Positions 10,495-17,859 of a stretch of 64,000 nt of DNA are shown here, in pieces; the stretch's first letter is position 1, and the number at the start of each line of letters is the position of its first letter. The stretch is from Amphritea atlantica. Lineage in GTDB: Bacteria > Pseudomonadota > Gammaproteobacteria > Pseudomonadales > Balneatricaceae. Made by a program: the position numbers and the translations under genes. The notes under the pieces are model-generated. The model had not been told where the DNA came from. It was given only the letters and a program-made list of their open reading frames with translations, and searched no databases. The stretch spans positions 549,001-613,000 of the forward strand of contig CP073344.1 in the NCBI GenBank assembly GCA_024397875.1, read 5' to 3'.

Positions 10495-10824
10495 TCAGGC
10501 ACATCTGGTTATCTTACTGAGCCGGCTTTTGATCGACATATATCGGGGCATAGGTCCGATATCTTCATAGACGGGGTCTCCCTCTTCTACACGAATCACA
10601 GTCGTACCCGCCCGGTAGGGCATCCTTTCTTCGATTTCTAGCAGCGCAGCATGCAGCAGATCAGCAACCAGCTCCTCTTCAGAGATATGGAACAGCTCAG
10701 CTAAGGCCTCTACTTTAAACTTATCTTCTTCGCTGATTGCAAAGTTACAATCTACCAGTTTAGATTTTTCGGTCGATTGTTCCTCCAGCTTCTTAAGAAG
10801 ATGACTAACATGGTTGTTTGGCAT
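10495..10824 (-). CDS. Hypothetical protein, 109 aa
   Basis: Start taken at the ATG at 10824, preceded by AAAGGGGAAAA; a longer frame upstream to 10929 lacks a site. The protein begins MPNNHVSHLLKKLEEQ and is highly charged and soluble. A segment at about residues 27-58 (SEEDKFKVEALAELFHISEEELVADLLHAALLEI) has a strand-helix-helix look, resembling ribbon-helix-helix proteins, which would suggest DNA binding. The C-terminus contains EEGDPVYEDIGPMPRYM. Family not recognised. It is divergent from the flavodoxin gene. Confidence 0.7.
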   Translation of the reverse strand: MPNNHVSHLLKKLEEQSTEKSKLVDCNFAISEEDKFKVEALAELFHISEEELVADLLHAALLEIEERMPYRAGTTVIRVEEGDPVYEDIGPMPRYMSIKSRLSKITRCA

Positions 10825-10988
10825 GGTCTTTTCCCCTTTTGGTACTGTCCTCTTTAGGATAGTTGACAGAAATAGTTGGGTAAATGGCGAATGTAAAAAA
10901 TTAATGTTCATCCGACGGCAGGTTTTCATTAATATACAGCGAATTTATGACTATAAGCTGAATTAGCAGATGCAGAGGGTGGGAAAAG

Positions 10989-11432
10989 ATGGCAGATATT
11001 TTAGTTGTGGTGGGTTCGACTTATGGTAATGCCAGCCTGTTGGCTGATGACTGTACCGAACAGCTCAACCGCCTGGGTCACCGGGCCGTACTGCTGAATG
11101 AACCGACCTATGAGCAGGTGACCGATCACCCGGATGTAATACTGATCTGCACTGCGACCATTGGTCAGGGGGACATTCCGGCAAATCTTCAGCCGCTCTA
11201 TGACCAGTTGCGGGCGCATAGACCAGATTTCTCAGCGGTTCGTTTCGGTCTTATCGCGCTGGGAGACAGCTCCTATGAGTCGTTTGCAGAAGGCGGTAAA
11301 CAGATGAATGAACTGATGCATGATCTGGGAGCTAAACCGGTCGGCCAGGCATTGTTTATCGATAGCTGTGAAACGCCGGATGCCGATGAAGCGGCCGCTG
11401 AATGGATCGATAACTGGGTAGAAAAGCTTTGA
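10989..11432 (+). CDS. Flavodoxin domain protein (MioC-like)
   Basis: 147 residues, a single flavodoxin fold. The FMN phosphate-binding loop is at the N-terminus (VVVGSTYGNASLLAD, about 6-20), and the isoalloxazine loops are represented by TATIGQGDIP (about 56-65) and ALGDSSYESF (about 90-99). This arrangement matches MioC and similar short-chain flavodoxins that deliver electrons to reductases. No partner is adjacent, so its redox partner is not known. Confidence 0.88.
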   Translation: MADILVVVGSTYGNASLLADDCTEQLNRLGHRAVLLNEPTYEQVTDHPDVILICTATIGQGDIPANLQPLYDQLRAHRPDFSAVRFGLIALGDSSYESFAEGGKQMNELMHDLGAKPVGQALFIDSCETPDADEAAAEWIDNWVEKL

Positions 11433-11559
11433 AGCATTTTTCACAACTATCAATTCGGGTCAGAAGGTCGCGGCAGCGCTAACCCTTTATTAATCAGTTG
11501 CTGCGCTACGCTTTTGATGTGCTGTTTTAACGTGCTCTTTGATATGACTTTCTGATGTA

Positions 11560-12030
11560 CTATTCAATCGTCACAAACGAGATTTCCACGAAGAAATTAC
11601 CCGCATTCGTGCTAAAGGGAACAACGATAATCGGGCCTGAAGACGAGTGATTGATATGGTGTGATTCACCGCTGACAACCACCGGGGTTGCCATATTCAG
11701 GTCATAACCGTTTTGCGACAGCTGTGCCACCGCTCCGCCAGCTGACATATTGGTTAACTCCCCCACCATATCGGTGACGGTCTCATCAATCGTGGTCAGG
11801 GTTTCTCCCAGCATCCGCTCGGTAATATCCAGAATCACTGACTGAGTGAAGGACACCGCAAATGAGCCTTTCGCATGAGGTCCGGCTAACCCCATAATGC
11901 CGGTCACATGTCCCTCGGCACTGGCGGAGCTTTTAAGATAGGCTTTTCCCGCTATACACTCGATGCTGGCCATGGTCGACAGAACATTCACCATGGATTT
12001 TAAAAACGGGTTAACGTATGCAAACTTCAT
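11560..12030 (-). CDS. cheX: CheX-like chemotaxis phosphatase
   Basis: 156 residues of the CheC/CheX/FliY fold. Residues around 88-100 read DMVGELTNMSAGG, giving the E-x-x-N-x-x-x-G motif in which Glu and Asn dephosphorylate CheY-P. The N-terminus (KFAYVNPFLKSMVNVLSTMASIE) is the typical first helix. It is alone here; a chemoreceptor lies at the far right of the window, but the main chemotaxis operon is elsewhere. Confidence 0.88.
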   Translation of the reverse strand: MKFAYVNPFLKSMVNVLSTMASIECIAGKAYLKSSASAEGHVTGIMGLAGPHAKGSFAVSFTQSVILDITERMLGETLTTIDETVTDMVGELTNMSAGGAVAQLSQNGYDLNMATPVVVSGESHHINHSSSGPIIVVPFSTNAGNFFVEISFVTIE

Positions 12031-12957
12031 AATGGTTACTACCCTTTGAAAAAACAGCTAAAGACCTGCTTACTGTCGAACAGGCTGCACCATACCCGGT
12101 TTTCTTTTGAAGAACCGGTATTGATACAAAAATTGAATTTGTAAGGAATCAAATTTAGCAAAAACAGCGGACAACGTCCGGTTCATACTAACCACAATGG
12201 GGAAGGTGAAAAGCAGACCGCTGCTTCGCAGCTCGCTAGTTCTCAGATGGAAACTTTTTTCCTTGCTGGAAAAGCATCAAACTATTAACCGTTCTTCTTT
12301 CATGTTGGCTGTGTCAAAAGTGGATATTGATTCCCAAACGGTTAAAGCAGGTGTTTGAAGCTTTGGTTCCGACCCTGTTGGCCGGGATTGACTTTCTTTT
12401 TACGGCGAACCGATGGAATAGGCCCGTTTCACTGGGCGCCTTAGTGATGCTTACCGGAAGTTACATCAGCAACCGGGCCGAATAAAGGAAGCTCAATTAA
12501 CGTTTATTCGTTGCTCGAAAAAGTGGGAGTTGTGGGTTTTGGAGCCCCTTCCAGGGGCGATCTTTTGCGTCTGAATTTCCCGTTATGTTTTGATGCTTCT
12601 AGATCACAGCGTTTTCTGCGTCAGAACGGCTCTGAGGCTTCAAAAATTCACCACAGTACCCAAAGGGCATGCTAAGAAAACCGGGGTCACAGAGAAAGCG
12701 CCTCTTGTACAGTCTCACCGCTTCCCGTTATTCGCTGTGGATAATTCACTCAGATTTTTGGCTTTTATATACAGCAGTATTGAGGTTGTTATATGTCGAT
12801 ACTCCCAATTCAAGGGACCCCCTTTCCCTTGAGCAAGGAAAATATTGAACTAACGCTTTGATTTAACTGAATGTGAATATTATGATTGAGGCAGGTTTAT
12901 GGCAGGGACGCAGCCTTTACAGGCACTATAATTCTTTAAAATGCCTCTCTTTATTGT
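12031..12957. other. Poorly coding boundary region between cheX and the cassette array
   Basis: About 930 bases without a convincing gene. At about 12356-12485 one frame reads EALVPTLLAGIDFLF and continues to a TAA with protein-like composition. The frame shifted by one base upstream (about 12250-12357) is also open, so this may be a frameshifted remnant of a lost gene of unknown type. A REP-like hairpin lies at 12214-12239. An open frame at 12590-12832 has no ribosome binding site. No tyrosine-recombinase (integron integrase) motifs were seen on either strand. Confidence 0.45.
12214..12239 (-). repeat. CTAG-flanked REP-like hairpin, copy 1
   Basis: On the minus strand this reads CTAGCGAG, then a stem CTGC-GAA-GCAG, then CGGTCTG. 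It matches the copies at 18559-18607 (CTAGCRAG, stem, CGTCTAG or CGTTCTAG) and 37155-37184, except that the last CTAG is degraded here. The stem sequence varies while the flanks are conserved, as in REP-type repeats. Confidence 0.6.
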
Positions 12958-13024
12958 CGCTAACCTGCTGATTTTATAAATAAAGTTGATTTTTGGTCTA
13001 TCGAATTCCCAGAATTATAGTGCC
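12922..13024. repeat. 14-bp inverted repeat flanking the start of the cassette array
   Basis: GGCACTATAATTCT at 12922-12935 is the exact reverse complement of 13011-13024. The 75 bases between contain the left arm of the attC-like site. A further partial copy, ATATAGTGCC, follows at 13031-13040. The role is unknown. Confidence 0.6.
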
Positions 13025-13067
13025 CGGGAGATATAGTGCCAAAGGTCTCTATAATTAGCTGTTAGAA
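12958..13067 (+). repeat. Candidate attC-like site preceding cassette 1
   Basis: The left arm CGCTAACCTGCTGATTTTATA pairs imperfectly with the right arm TATAATTAGCTGTTAGAA: CTAAC/GTTAG match fully, GCTGATT/AATTAGC differ at one position. The right box GTTAGAA ends 15 bases before the first cassette start codon, as expected at a cassette boundary. The 110-base length fits long attC sites. Weaker than attC1 and attC2. Confidence 0.4.
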
Positions 13068-13082
13068 TTTTCGGAGGATTCA

Positions 13083-13283
13083 TTGGAAACAATAACAGAA
13101 TGGATTAACAATAATTACACTTGGGTATTCAGTGGAGCGGGGATTTTTGTGCTTGGCGGAATAATTGCTCTTTTTAAAAGAAAAGTATCAAGCGGGATTA
13201 CACAGAAGCAGCGTTCTGGGAATAACTCTACGAACATTCAGGCGGGCGGCAATGTTGAGTTTACTCAAAAAAATGATAAATAA
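13083..13283 (+). CDS. Cassette 1a: small membrane-anchored protein with NSTN motif
   Basis: 66 residues from a TTG start, supported by TCGGAGGATTCA just upstream. One membrane segment lies at about residues 12-30 (YTWVFSGAGIFVLGGIIALF), followed by a basic stretch (KRKVSSGITQKQR) and the motif SGNNSTNIQAGGNVEF near the C-terminus. The basic side implies a cytoplasmic C-terminal tail. The stop overlaps the start of the next gene by 11 bases, so translation is probably coupled. The next protein carries a closely similar motif (SGDNSTNLQ), suggesting a shared ligand or an interaction. Function unknown; AT-rich compared with core genes. Confidence 0.75.
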   Translation: METITEWINNNYTWVFSGAGIFVLGGIIALFKRKVSSGITQKQRSGNNSTNIQAGGNVEFTQKNDK

Positions 13284-14328
13284 GTCAAGCCAAAAGCAAG
13301 ACTCTGGTGACAATTCAACAAACCTGCAAGGGCAGCAAGTTATAGTAAATCAAGGTATCTCATACTCAGATGCTAAAGAGATTGCCAATGACGTATTTAA
13401 AGCGAACTTTATTGAGCTTAAGCAAGAGGCTGCACTTATTGCTCAAAATCGAGCAGAAGAAGTAACAGAAAAAGTAATTTCTCAGCTGGGAGCTCGCCAT
13501 CCCGAGTCTTTAGGTGAGTTTCAAACGCCCGCCCTCCAAGACGCATTGTTTACTGTTCAAAAGCAATATGCCATTAGTGGCGATCAAGATTTGGGTGACC
13601 TTTTAGTTGATATCCTAGTTGATAGAGCTGCCGCACCTAAAAGAGATATGGTTCAAATCGTACTGGATGAATCGCTTGGGATAGCACCTAAATTAACTCT
13701 AGAACAGTTCGATACATTAACGCTAAGTTTTTTACTGATAAGTCATCGAAGACTTGATATACAAAATTATCAAGGATTGTTGGCTCACTTTAGAAAAAGG
13801 GTCATTCCTTTTATTGAAAAGCTTTCTGACAAGAACTCCGATTTTACTCATCTTGAATACTTAGGCTGTGGTCACGTCCGAGCAGGAAGCTATGGGCAAC
13901 TTGAAGCAAATTTAAGAAATACCTATAAACCATTTTTTTCTAAAGGATTTAGTGAAGAAGAGCTAAAAGAGAAAATAGGTGAAGGAGTCAATCTTCATGG
14001 GCTAGTTATAAAGTGTTTTCACGATCCAGAAAAATTTCAAATTAGTGTTCTTGATGACGATGTGCTTGAACAAGTCGCCGATAGAAACGGGATCAGCGCT
14101 GAGGTTAAGCAAAAGCTGAAGCAGCTTTTTGAGTCCTCGACTAAGGCAGCGAATGAAGTAAAGGGAATATTAATAGAAGCGATACCTGAAATGGAAAGAG
14201 TTTTCGATGTGTGGAAAAACTCACCATTTAACCAATTTGAATTAACTAGTGTAGGTATTGCTATTGCGCATGCGAATTATCGAAGGAAAATCGGCGAAAC
14301 AATGGATTTGTCAATATGGATAAAATAA
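13273..14328 (+). CDS. Cassette 1b: 351-aa protein resembling the LPO_1073/Vpar_1526 family
   Basis: The start ATG at 13273 overlaps the stop of the upstream small gene. A longer in-frame reading from 13165 lies inside that gene and is rejected. Residues 9-17 carry SGDNSTNLQ, then QVIVNQGISYSDAKEIANDVFKANF (about 20-45), a charged helical region with AEEVTEKVISQL, and a C-terminal domain with LEYLGCGHVRAGSYGQLEANLRNTYKPFF (about 195-225). From memory this is the layout of proteins annotated LPO_1073/Vpar_1526, whose function is not established. No membrane segment and no nuclease or NTPase motif were seen. The stop directly abuts an attC site. A role in defence or membrane sensing is only inference. 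Confidence 0.75.
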   Translation: MINKSSQKQDSGDNSTNLQGQQVIVNQGISYSDAKEIANDVFKANFIELKQEAALIAQNRAEEVTEKVISQLGARHPESLGEFQTPALQDALFTVQKQYAISGDQDLGDLLVDILVDRAAAPKRDMVQIVLDESLGIAPKLTLEQFDTLTLSFLLISHRRLDIQNYQGLLAHFRKRVIPFIEKLSDKNSDFTHLEYLGCGHVRAGSYGQLEANLRNTYKPFFSKGFSEEELKEKIGEGVNLHGLVIKCFHDPEKFQISVLDDDVLEQVADRNGISAEVKQKLKQLFESSTKAANEVKGILIEAIPEMERVFDVWKNSPFNQFELTSVGIAIAHANYRRKIGETMDLSIWIK

Positions 14329-14398
14329 TTCTAACAAATCAATCAACTTCGCGCCTTCGGTGCCGGACGCAGCAAAGCTGCGCCGGTTATTGAGGCGT
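14329..14398 (+). repeat. attC1, 5' part (interrupted by a group II intron)
   Basis: R'' box CTAAC at 14331-14335; L'' arm TCAATCAAC (14339-14347) pairs with L' GTTATTGA (14386-14393) leaving one extrahelical C, as in canonical attC sites. An inner hairpin CCGG-A-CGCAGC/GCTGCG-CCGG occupies 14363-14386. The R' box starts GGCGT and is completed by TAGCC at 16236-16240 after the intron, giving GTTAGCC. The site begins one base after the stop of the preceding gene. Confidence 0.75.
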
Positions 14399-14812
14399 GT
14401 GTGCCAGGCATGGCACTTAACTAGCGAGGTGAAAGTCCTCGTACCAGGTATTCGCAGAGCCGAAGGTTAGCCAAAGGGCAAGGTTAGTTCCGCGAGGAGC
14501 TGGCTGGAGGAAGCTCAAGGCAAAATCGCGGGGCGATGAACAAGAACCGGATATGAGGTGTGACATAAGTGGGGCCAGCGGGCACGTGACTGCTAAGCCC
14601 TCCATCTGCATCTGGCTTATGTTTTATAAATCCGGCGTCTACGCGAGGAAAGTTAAGTGTCTTACCCTGGGAGGTCTGTATTGTGTTGAAGGAACAACTG
14701 ACGCTGAAGCAATTCTGCGTGACCGCAGTACAGAAGTCAGCAGAGGGCATAGTAGGTATGACTCTCACTACCGAAGGCCCGAACATCACCGGCATGGACA
14801 GAGTATAAGAAC

Positions 14813-16144
14813 ATGGACATAGCACCTGACCGATCCTCAGACGAGGCATCGCCAACGGCGATGGGTGAAGCCCGTGTATCCGAAACTCCCCTCCAATTGC
14901 CAATCATCGAGTCATCACTGATGGCGCAAGTGCTGGACAGGAACAATCTGGTACGTGCGCTGAAACAAGTCAGACGCAACAAAGGCGCAGCGGGCGTCGA
15001 CGGGATGACGACAGAGCAACTGTCGGCCTATCTGCACGCCCACTGGCCGGACCTCAAGGAGCGCCTGATCGAGGGTCGCTACCGACCGCAACCGGTCAGA
15101 CGGGTCGAGATACCAAAGGCCGATGGCAAAATGCGCAAACTGGGGATACCGACGGTCATCGACCGTTTTATCCAGCAGGCCATAGCTCAGATTATCAGCG
15201 ACCTTTGGGAGCCGACCTTCCACCCCAACAGCTACGGCTTCAGGCCTCAGCGTAATGCTCAGCAAGCTGTGCGGCATGCCCAGGACACAATCGTGAACGG
15301 GAAGAGCTGGGTGATCGACCTGGACCTGCAAGCGTTCTTCGACACCGTCAACCATGACCGGCTGATGGAACGACTGAAGATACGCATCCAGGACCCGACG
15401 CTGCTGAAGCTGGTCAGACGATACCTGACCAGTCCAATTCAGAAGGATGGCCAAACAATCTCGAATCGAGAGGGCGTACCGCAAGGCGGCCCGTTGTCGC
15501 CGGTACTGGCCAACATCGTACTGGACGAGCTGGACTGGGAACTGGAAAGACGAGGTCACCGCTTTAGCCGATACGCCGACGACTGCCAGATCTTTGCGGG
15601 CAGTCATCGAGCGGCGGAGCGGATCAAAATAAGTGTACAACGCTATATCGAATACCACCTCCGGCTCAAGGTAAACGAAGATAAAAGCGCGGTAGACCGG
15701 CCCTGGAAACGGAGCTTCCTGGGATTTACTGTCAGTCCCCGACGCGGCAACAGGATCAAAGTGGCCGACAAGGCGCTGGTGAAACTGAAGCAGCGGGTAC
15801 GGGAACTGAGCCGTCGAACGAGAGGCCATCAACTGTCACATGTCATCGCAGACTTAAGGAAATACCTGCTTGGTTGGAAAGCGTACTTCGGCGTAGCCGA
15901 GGTGCAGAGCCCGCTGCGCGACATCGACGTCTGGATCAGACGGAAGTTGCGGTGTTATATCTGGAAGCAATGGGGCCGTAGTGGCTATCGTAAACTGCGC
16001 CGACTGGGAGTAGACCGGTGGACGGCCTGGAATACGGCGAAATCGGCCCATGGGTCTTGGCGTTTAAGCAAAAGTCCTGCACTCTATAGGGCATTGCCAA
16101 ACAGATATTTTAAAGGCTTGGGGCTGCCATCACTTGCAGCGTGA
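14813..16144 (+). CDS. ltrA: Group II intron reverse transcriptase/maturase 1
   Basis: 443 residues. Reverse transcriptase blocks in order: NKGAAGVDGMT (about 58-68), RPQPVRRVEIPK (about 97-108), SYGFRPQRNAQQAV (about 140-153), DLDLQAFFDTVNHD (about 166-179), GVPQGGPLSPVLANI (about 222-236) and the catalytic YADD (about 254-257). Maturase domain X follows, with GWKAYFGVAEVQSPLRDIDVWIRRKLRCYIWKQW-type features after residue 345. It ends shortly after NRYFKGLGLPSL with no HNH endonuclease. It is required for splicing and retromobility. About half identical by eye to the protein of intron 2. The frame appears intact. Confidence 0.93.
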   Translation: MDIAPDRSSDEASPTAMGEARVSETPLQLPIIESSLMAQVLDRNNLVRALKQVRRNKGAAGVDGMTTEQLSAYLHAHWPDLKERLIEGRYRPQPVRRVEIPKADGKMRKLGIPTVIDRFIQQAIAQIISDLWEPTFHPNSYGFRPQRNAQQAVRHAQDTIVNGKSWVIDLDLQAFFDTVNHDRLMERLKIRIQDPTLLKLVRRYLTSPIQKDGQTISNREGVPQGGPLSPVLANIVLDELDWELERRGHRFSRYADDCQIFAGSHRAAERIKISVQRYIEYHLRLKVNEDKSAVDRPWKRSFLGFTVSPRRGNRIKVADKALVKLKQRVRELSRRTRGHQLSHVIADLRKYLLGWKAYFGVAEVQSPLRDIDVWIRRKLRCYIWKQWGRSGYRKLRRLGVDRWTAWNTAKSAHGSWRLSKSPALYRALPNRYFKGLGLPSLAA

Positions 16145-16158
16145 TAAAGATGAGGGGA

Positions 16159-16200
16159 TGAACCGCCGTGGTACGTGACCCGTATGCCCGGTGGTGTGGG
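16159..16200 (+). ncRNA. Domain V of group II intron 1
   Basis: The catalytic domain V hairpin: the ACCGCCGTG side pairs with CGGTGGTGTGG around a CCGTAT bulge and loop region. The CGC-type triad is found in several bacterial intron classes. It lies 15 bases after the maturase stop. Confidence 0.7.
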
Positions 16201-16235
16201 AGGAGGGGCACTGTGAGGTGCCTCCCTATCCCGAT

Positions 16236-16242
16236 TAGCCCT
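16236..16242 (+). repeat. attC1, 3' part of the R' box
   Basis: TAGCCCT follows the intron directly. Joined to GGCGT before the intron it gives GGCGTTAGCC, a normal attC R' box. This boundary also opens the next cassette, whose start codon lies 32 bases downstream. Confidence 0.65.
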
Positions 16243-16267
16243 CATTCGAAGCATAGGGAGTAACTGG

Positions 16268-17257
16268 ATGCGAAATCATCTGAGAAGTATCAAGTTCATC
16301 AGGTCCTTAACACTTCTAATGCTGCTCACTTCCGGAAATGCTACGGGTGCGGAGTTTGGCAGCTGCGATGGCGCGATACGTGCGGAATGGCTGGAAGATG
16401 GGCGCAATATGAGGTTGCTAGTGGACTACGTTTACACAGACGCATATTCGAAGGCGTGGCTTGCTCCAGAAGGGTCTGTAGTCGATGGCGCTTCGATTCC
16501 TCAAGTTTTGTGGTCGTTTATTGGAAGTCCATTTGTAGGCTTGTATCGAAAAGCCTCTGTCACTCACGATGTTGAGTGTGAAAATGAGACCCAAGAGTGG
16601 AGGGCAGTCCACAAGATGTTTTACGCAGCTATGAGGTGCTCTGGCGTTAGTGTGCCGAGGGCAAAAATAATGTACGCGGCGGTGTATCAGTGTGGGCCGC
16701 GTTGGGGTTCTGATCTTGGAGTTCGGCTTTTTCCATGCCGAGAGGGGGTAATGAGATCATTCGTCCGGCGATGGAAAAGCTTGATCTACGATGAGCCGGA
16801 TATTGAGATCTCCGAACTGGAGGCGCTTGATAGCAGCAGCCTTGTAGCACGCGCTGACGATCCAGTAGAAGTGCTCGTTGAGGCTCTTGGTGGGCTCGCG
16901 ACTATCAATGAGTCTGATGATGCAATTCGGGTTTCGATTCCAGTCGGTACAAGTGTTGTTGCGGACGGTCACGTTACCAAAGTTGCCGACAAGGTGAGCG
17001 CTACGCTTGGAAATATTCCAGGTATATCAATCACTGTTGAAGGGCACGCAGACAGCACGGGATCGTCAGAAATGAACTTCGTGCTTTCTCAGCGTCGGGC
17101 AGACGCTACTGCAAAGCGGCTAATGGCTCGGGGCATTGAACCATCCGCAATATCCACCACAGGATACGGTGAGACCAGCCCGGTGGCTGCTGGCAATACT
17201 GCGGAGGATAGAGCGCGAAATAGACGAATTGACATCGTCATTCGAGAAGAGCTTTAG
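16268..17257 (+). CDS. Cassette 2: secreted DUF1353-like/OmpA fusion protein
   Basis: 329 residues. An N-terminal signal peptide (about 1-28, ending SGNATGA) is followed by a domain at about 55-150 containing VVDGASIPQVLW and later a His-Asp pair in SVTHDVE. This is the pattern of DUF1353, a small domain found in phage and secreted proteins. The C-terminal third (about 220-329) is an OmpA-type peptidoglycan-binding domain with TVEGHADSTGSSEMNFVLSQRRADA and the closing NRRIDIVI. The protein would be exported and bound to peptidoglycan. GGGAGTAACTGG precedes the ATG. It sits alone between two attC sites. The combination is unusual; the N-terminal assignment rests on motif pattern only. Confidence 0.78.
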   Translation: MRNHLRSIKFIRSLTLLMLLTSGNATGAEFGSCDGAIRAEWLEDGRNMRLLVDYVYTDAYSKAWLAPEGSVVDGASIPQVLWSFIGSPFVGLYRKASVTHDVECENETQEWRAVHKMFYAAMRCSGVSVPRAKIMYAAVYQCGPRWGSDLGVRLFPCREGVMRSFVRRWKSLIYDEPDIEISELEALDSSSLVARADDPVEVLVEALGGLATINESDDAIRVSIPVGTSVVADGHVTKVADKVSATLGNIPGISITVEGHADSTGSSEMNFVLSQRRADATAKRLMARGIEPSAISTTGYGETSPVAAGNTAEDRARNRRIDIVIREEL

Positions 17258-17291
17258 CCGTGGGTTGGATATGCCTGTACGGAGCAACGAG

Positions 17292-17340
17292 GGCTAACAA
17301 ATCGTTGCACCAGACAAGCCGGTGAACGCGGGCATTAGTT
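17292..17340 (+). repeat. attC2
   Basis: R'' GGCTAAC at 17292-17298; L'' CGTTGCACC (17303-17311) pairs with L' GGTGAACG (17321-17328) leaving one extrahelical G; after the expected 5-base spacing the R' box reads ATTAGTT at 17334-17340, where GTTAGTT would be expected. The G-to-A change falls on the recombination point, so the site may be inactive. The next ribosome binding site and start follow within 25 bases. Confidence 0.7.
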
Positions 17341-17364
17341 GCTCATATCAATCAAGGAGAGGTT

Positions 17365-17859
17365 ATGGACTTTGGAAGTTTTTGGGCCGATATCATCGCA
17401 ACAATAGTCGGGGGTATTGTATTAACTTTCCTATTCTTTTGGGCAAGGGAGAAGCTGTTTCCTATTCCTGAGATTACTGGAAGGTGGTATTTGGAAATGG
17501 TTACTGTAAATACGGCCTATAACCCTTACAAAAATATGATCCTTAGATATGTGGTAATAATCTGGAAAGAAGGAAATACCTTAAAGGGTAGTGCTGAAAA
17601 AATATATGAGATTTCAACTACCGGTGAGCGTGAGTATAACGGCAAGGATCGAACTAGATCGCAGATAGAAGGATATATTGAGAAAAACTATTTAGGGAAA
17701 GACCGGGTGTATCTTCATGCAGTGGAAAATGGTCACGGAAGAGAATCAACAAACTTCTATGATTTATTGGTTAAATCAGATTCTGAAATGATTGGAGCTT
17801 TCAATTCCATGGTAGCAAACCAAGATGGCACTGTTAAATGTCAGAGAGAACCCTTTTGA
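17365..17859 (+). CDS. Cassette 3a: small membrane-anchored protein of unknown function
   Basis: 164 residues. One N-terminal membrane segment at about 8-28 (DIIATIVGGIVLTFLFFW) is followed by a soluble domain starting IPEITGRWYLEMVT, with strand-like alternation and no cysteines except near the C-terminus. The ITGRWYLEM opening resembles small beta-rich cassette proteins of unknown function. A strong AAGGAGAGG site precedes the ATG. The 3' end overlaps the next gene by 4 to 22 bases depending on the start used there, so both are probably translated together. AT-rich relative to flanking core genes. Confidence 0.75.
   Translation: MDFGSFWADIIATIVGGIVLTFLFFWAREKLFPIPEITGRWYLEMVTVNTAYNPYKNMILRYVVIIWKEGNTLKGSAEKIYEISTTGEREYNGKDRTRSQIEGYIEKNYLGKDRVYLHAVENGHGRESTNFYDLLVKSDSEMIGAFNSMVANQDGTVKCQREPF

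Larger units (their letters stand above)
14399..16235 (+). mobile_element. Group II intron 1 inserted in attC1
   Basis: The element starts GTGTG (14399; a start at 14397 is also possible because GTGTGTG is ambiguous) and ends CCGAT at 16235. Near the 5' end GCC-AGGCAT-GGC forms the first hairpin, followed by GAGGTGAAAGTCCTC, also present in intron 2. It encodes one reverse transcriptase/maturase. Domain V is at about 16159-16200 (AACCGCCGTGG...CCGGTGGTGTGG) and domain VI is the hairpin at about 16200-16228. Removal restores the attC R' box. The lack of an HNH endonuclease domain and the insertion just after a hairpin suggest a group IIC-like type. Confidence 0.88.

Noticed and set aside
10438..10641. 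Plus-strand frame after cytochrome c
   Set aside because: Overlaps the better-supported minus-strand 109-aa gene and lacks a ribosome binding site.
12590..12832. 80-codon open frame in the region before the cassette array
   Set aside because: No ribosome binding site and no protein-like pattern.
12031..13082. Searched for an integron integrase or its remnant beside the first attC
   Set aside because: No tyrosine-recombinase RHxxR/Y pattern was seen in any frame, so the array is described as lacking an integrase.
14915..15832. A 305-codon minus-strand frame inside intron 1
   Set aside because: It is the antisense shadow of the reverse transcriptase gene and has no recognisable domain.
14397..16235. 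Insertion sequence or retron instead of a group II intron
   Set aside because: No terminal inverted repeats or target duplication; domain V/VI hairpins, GTGTG start and maturase domain X identify a group II intron.
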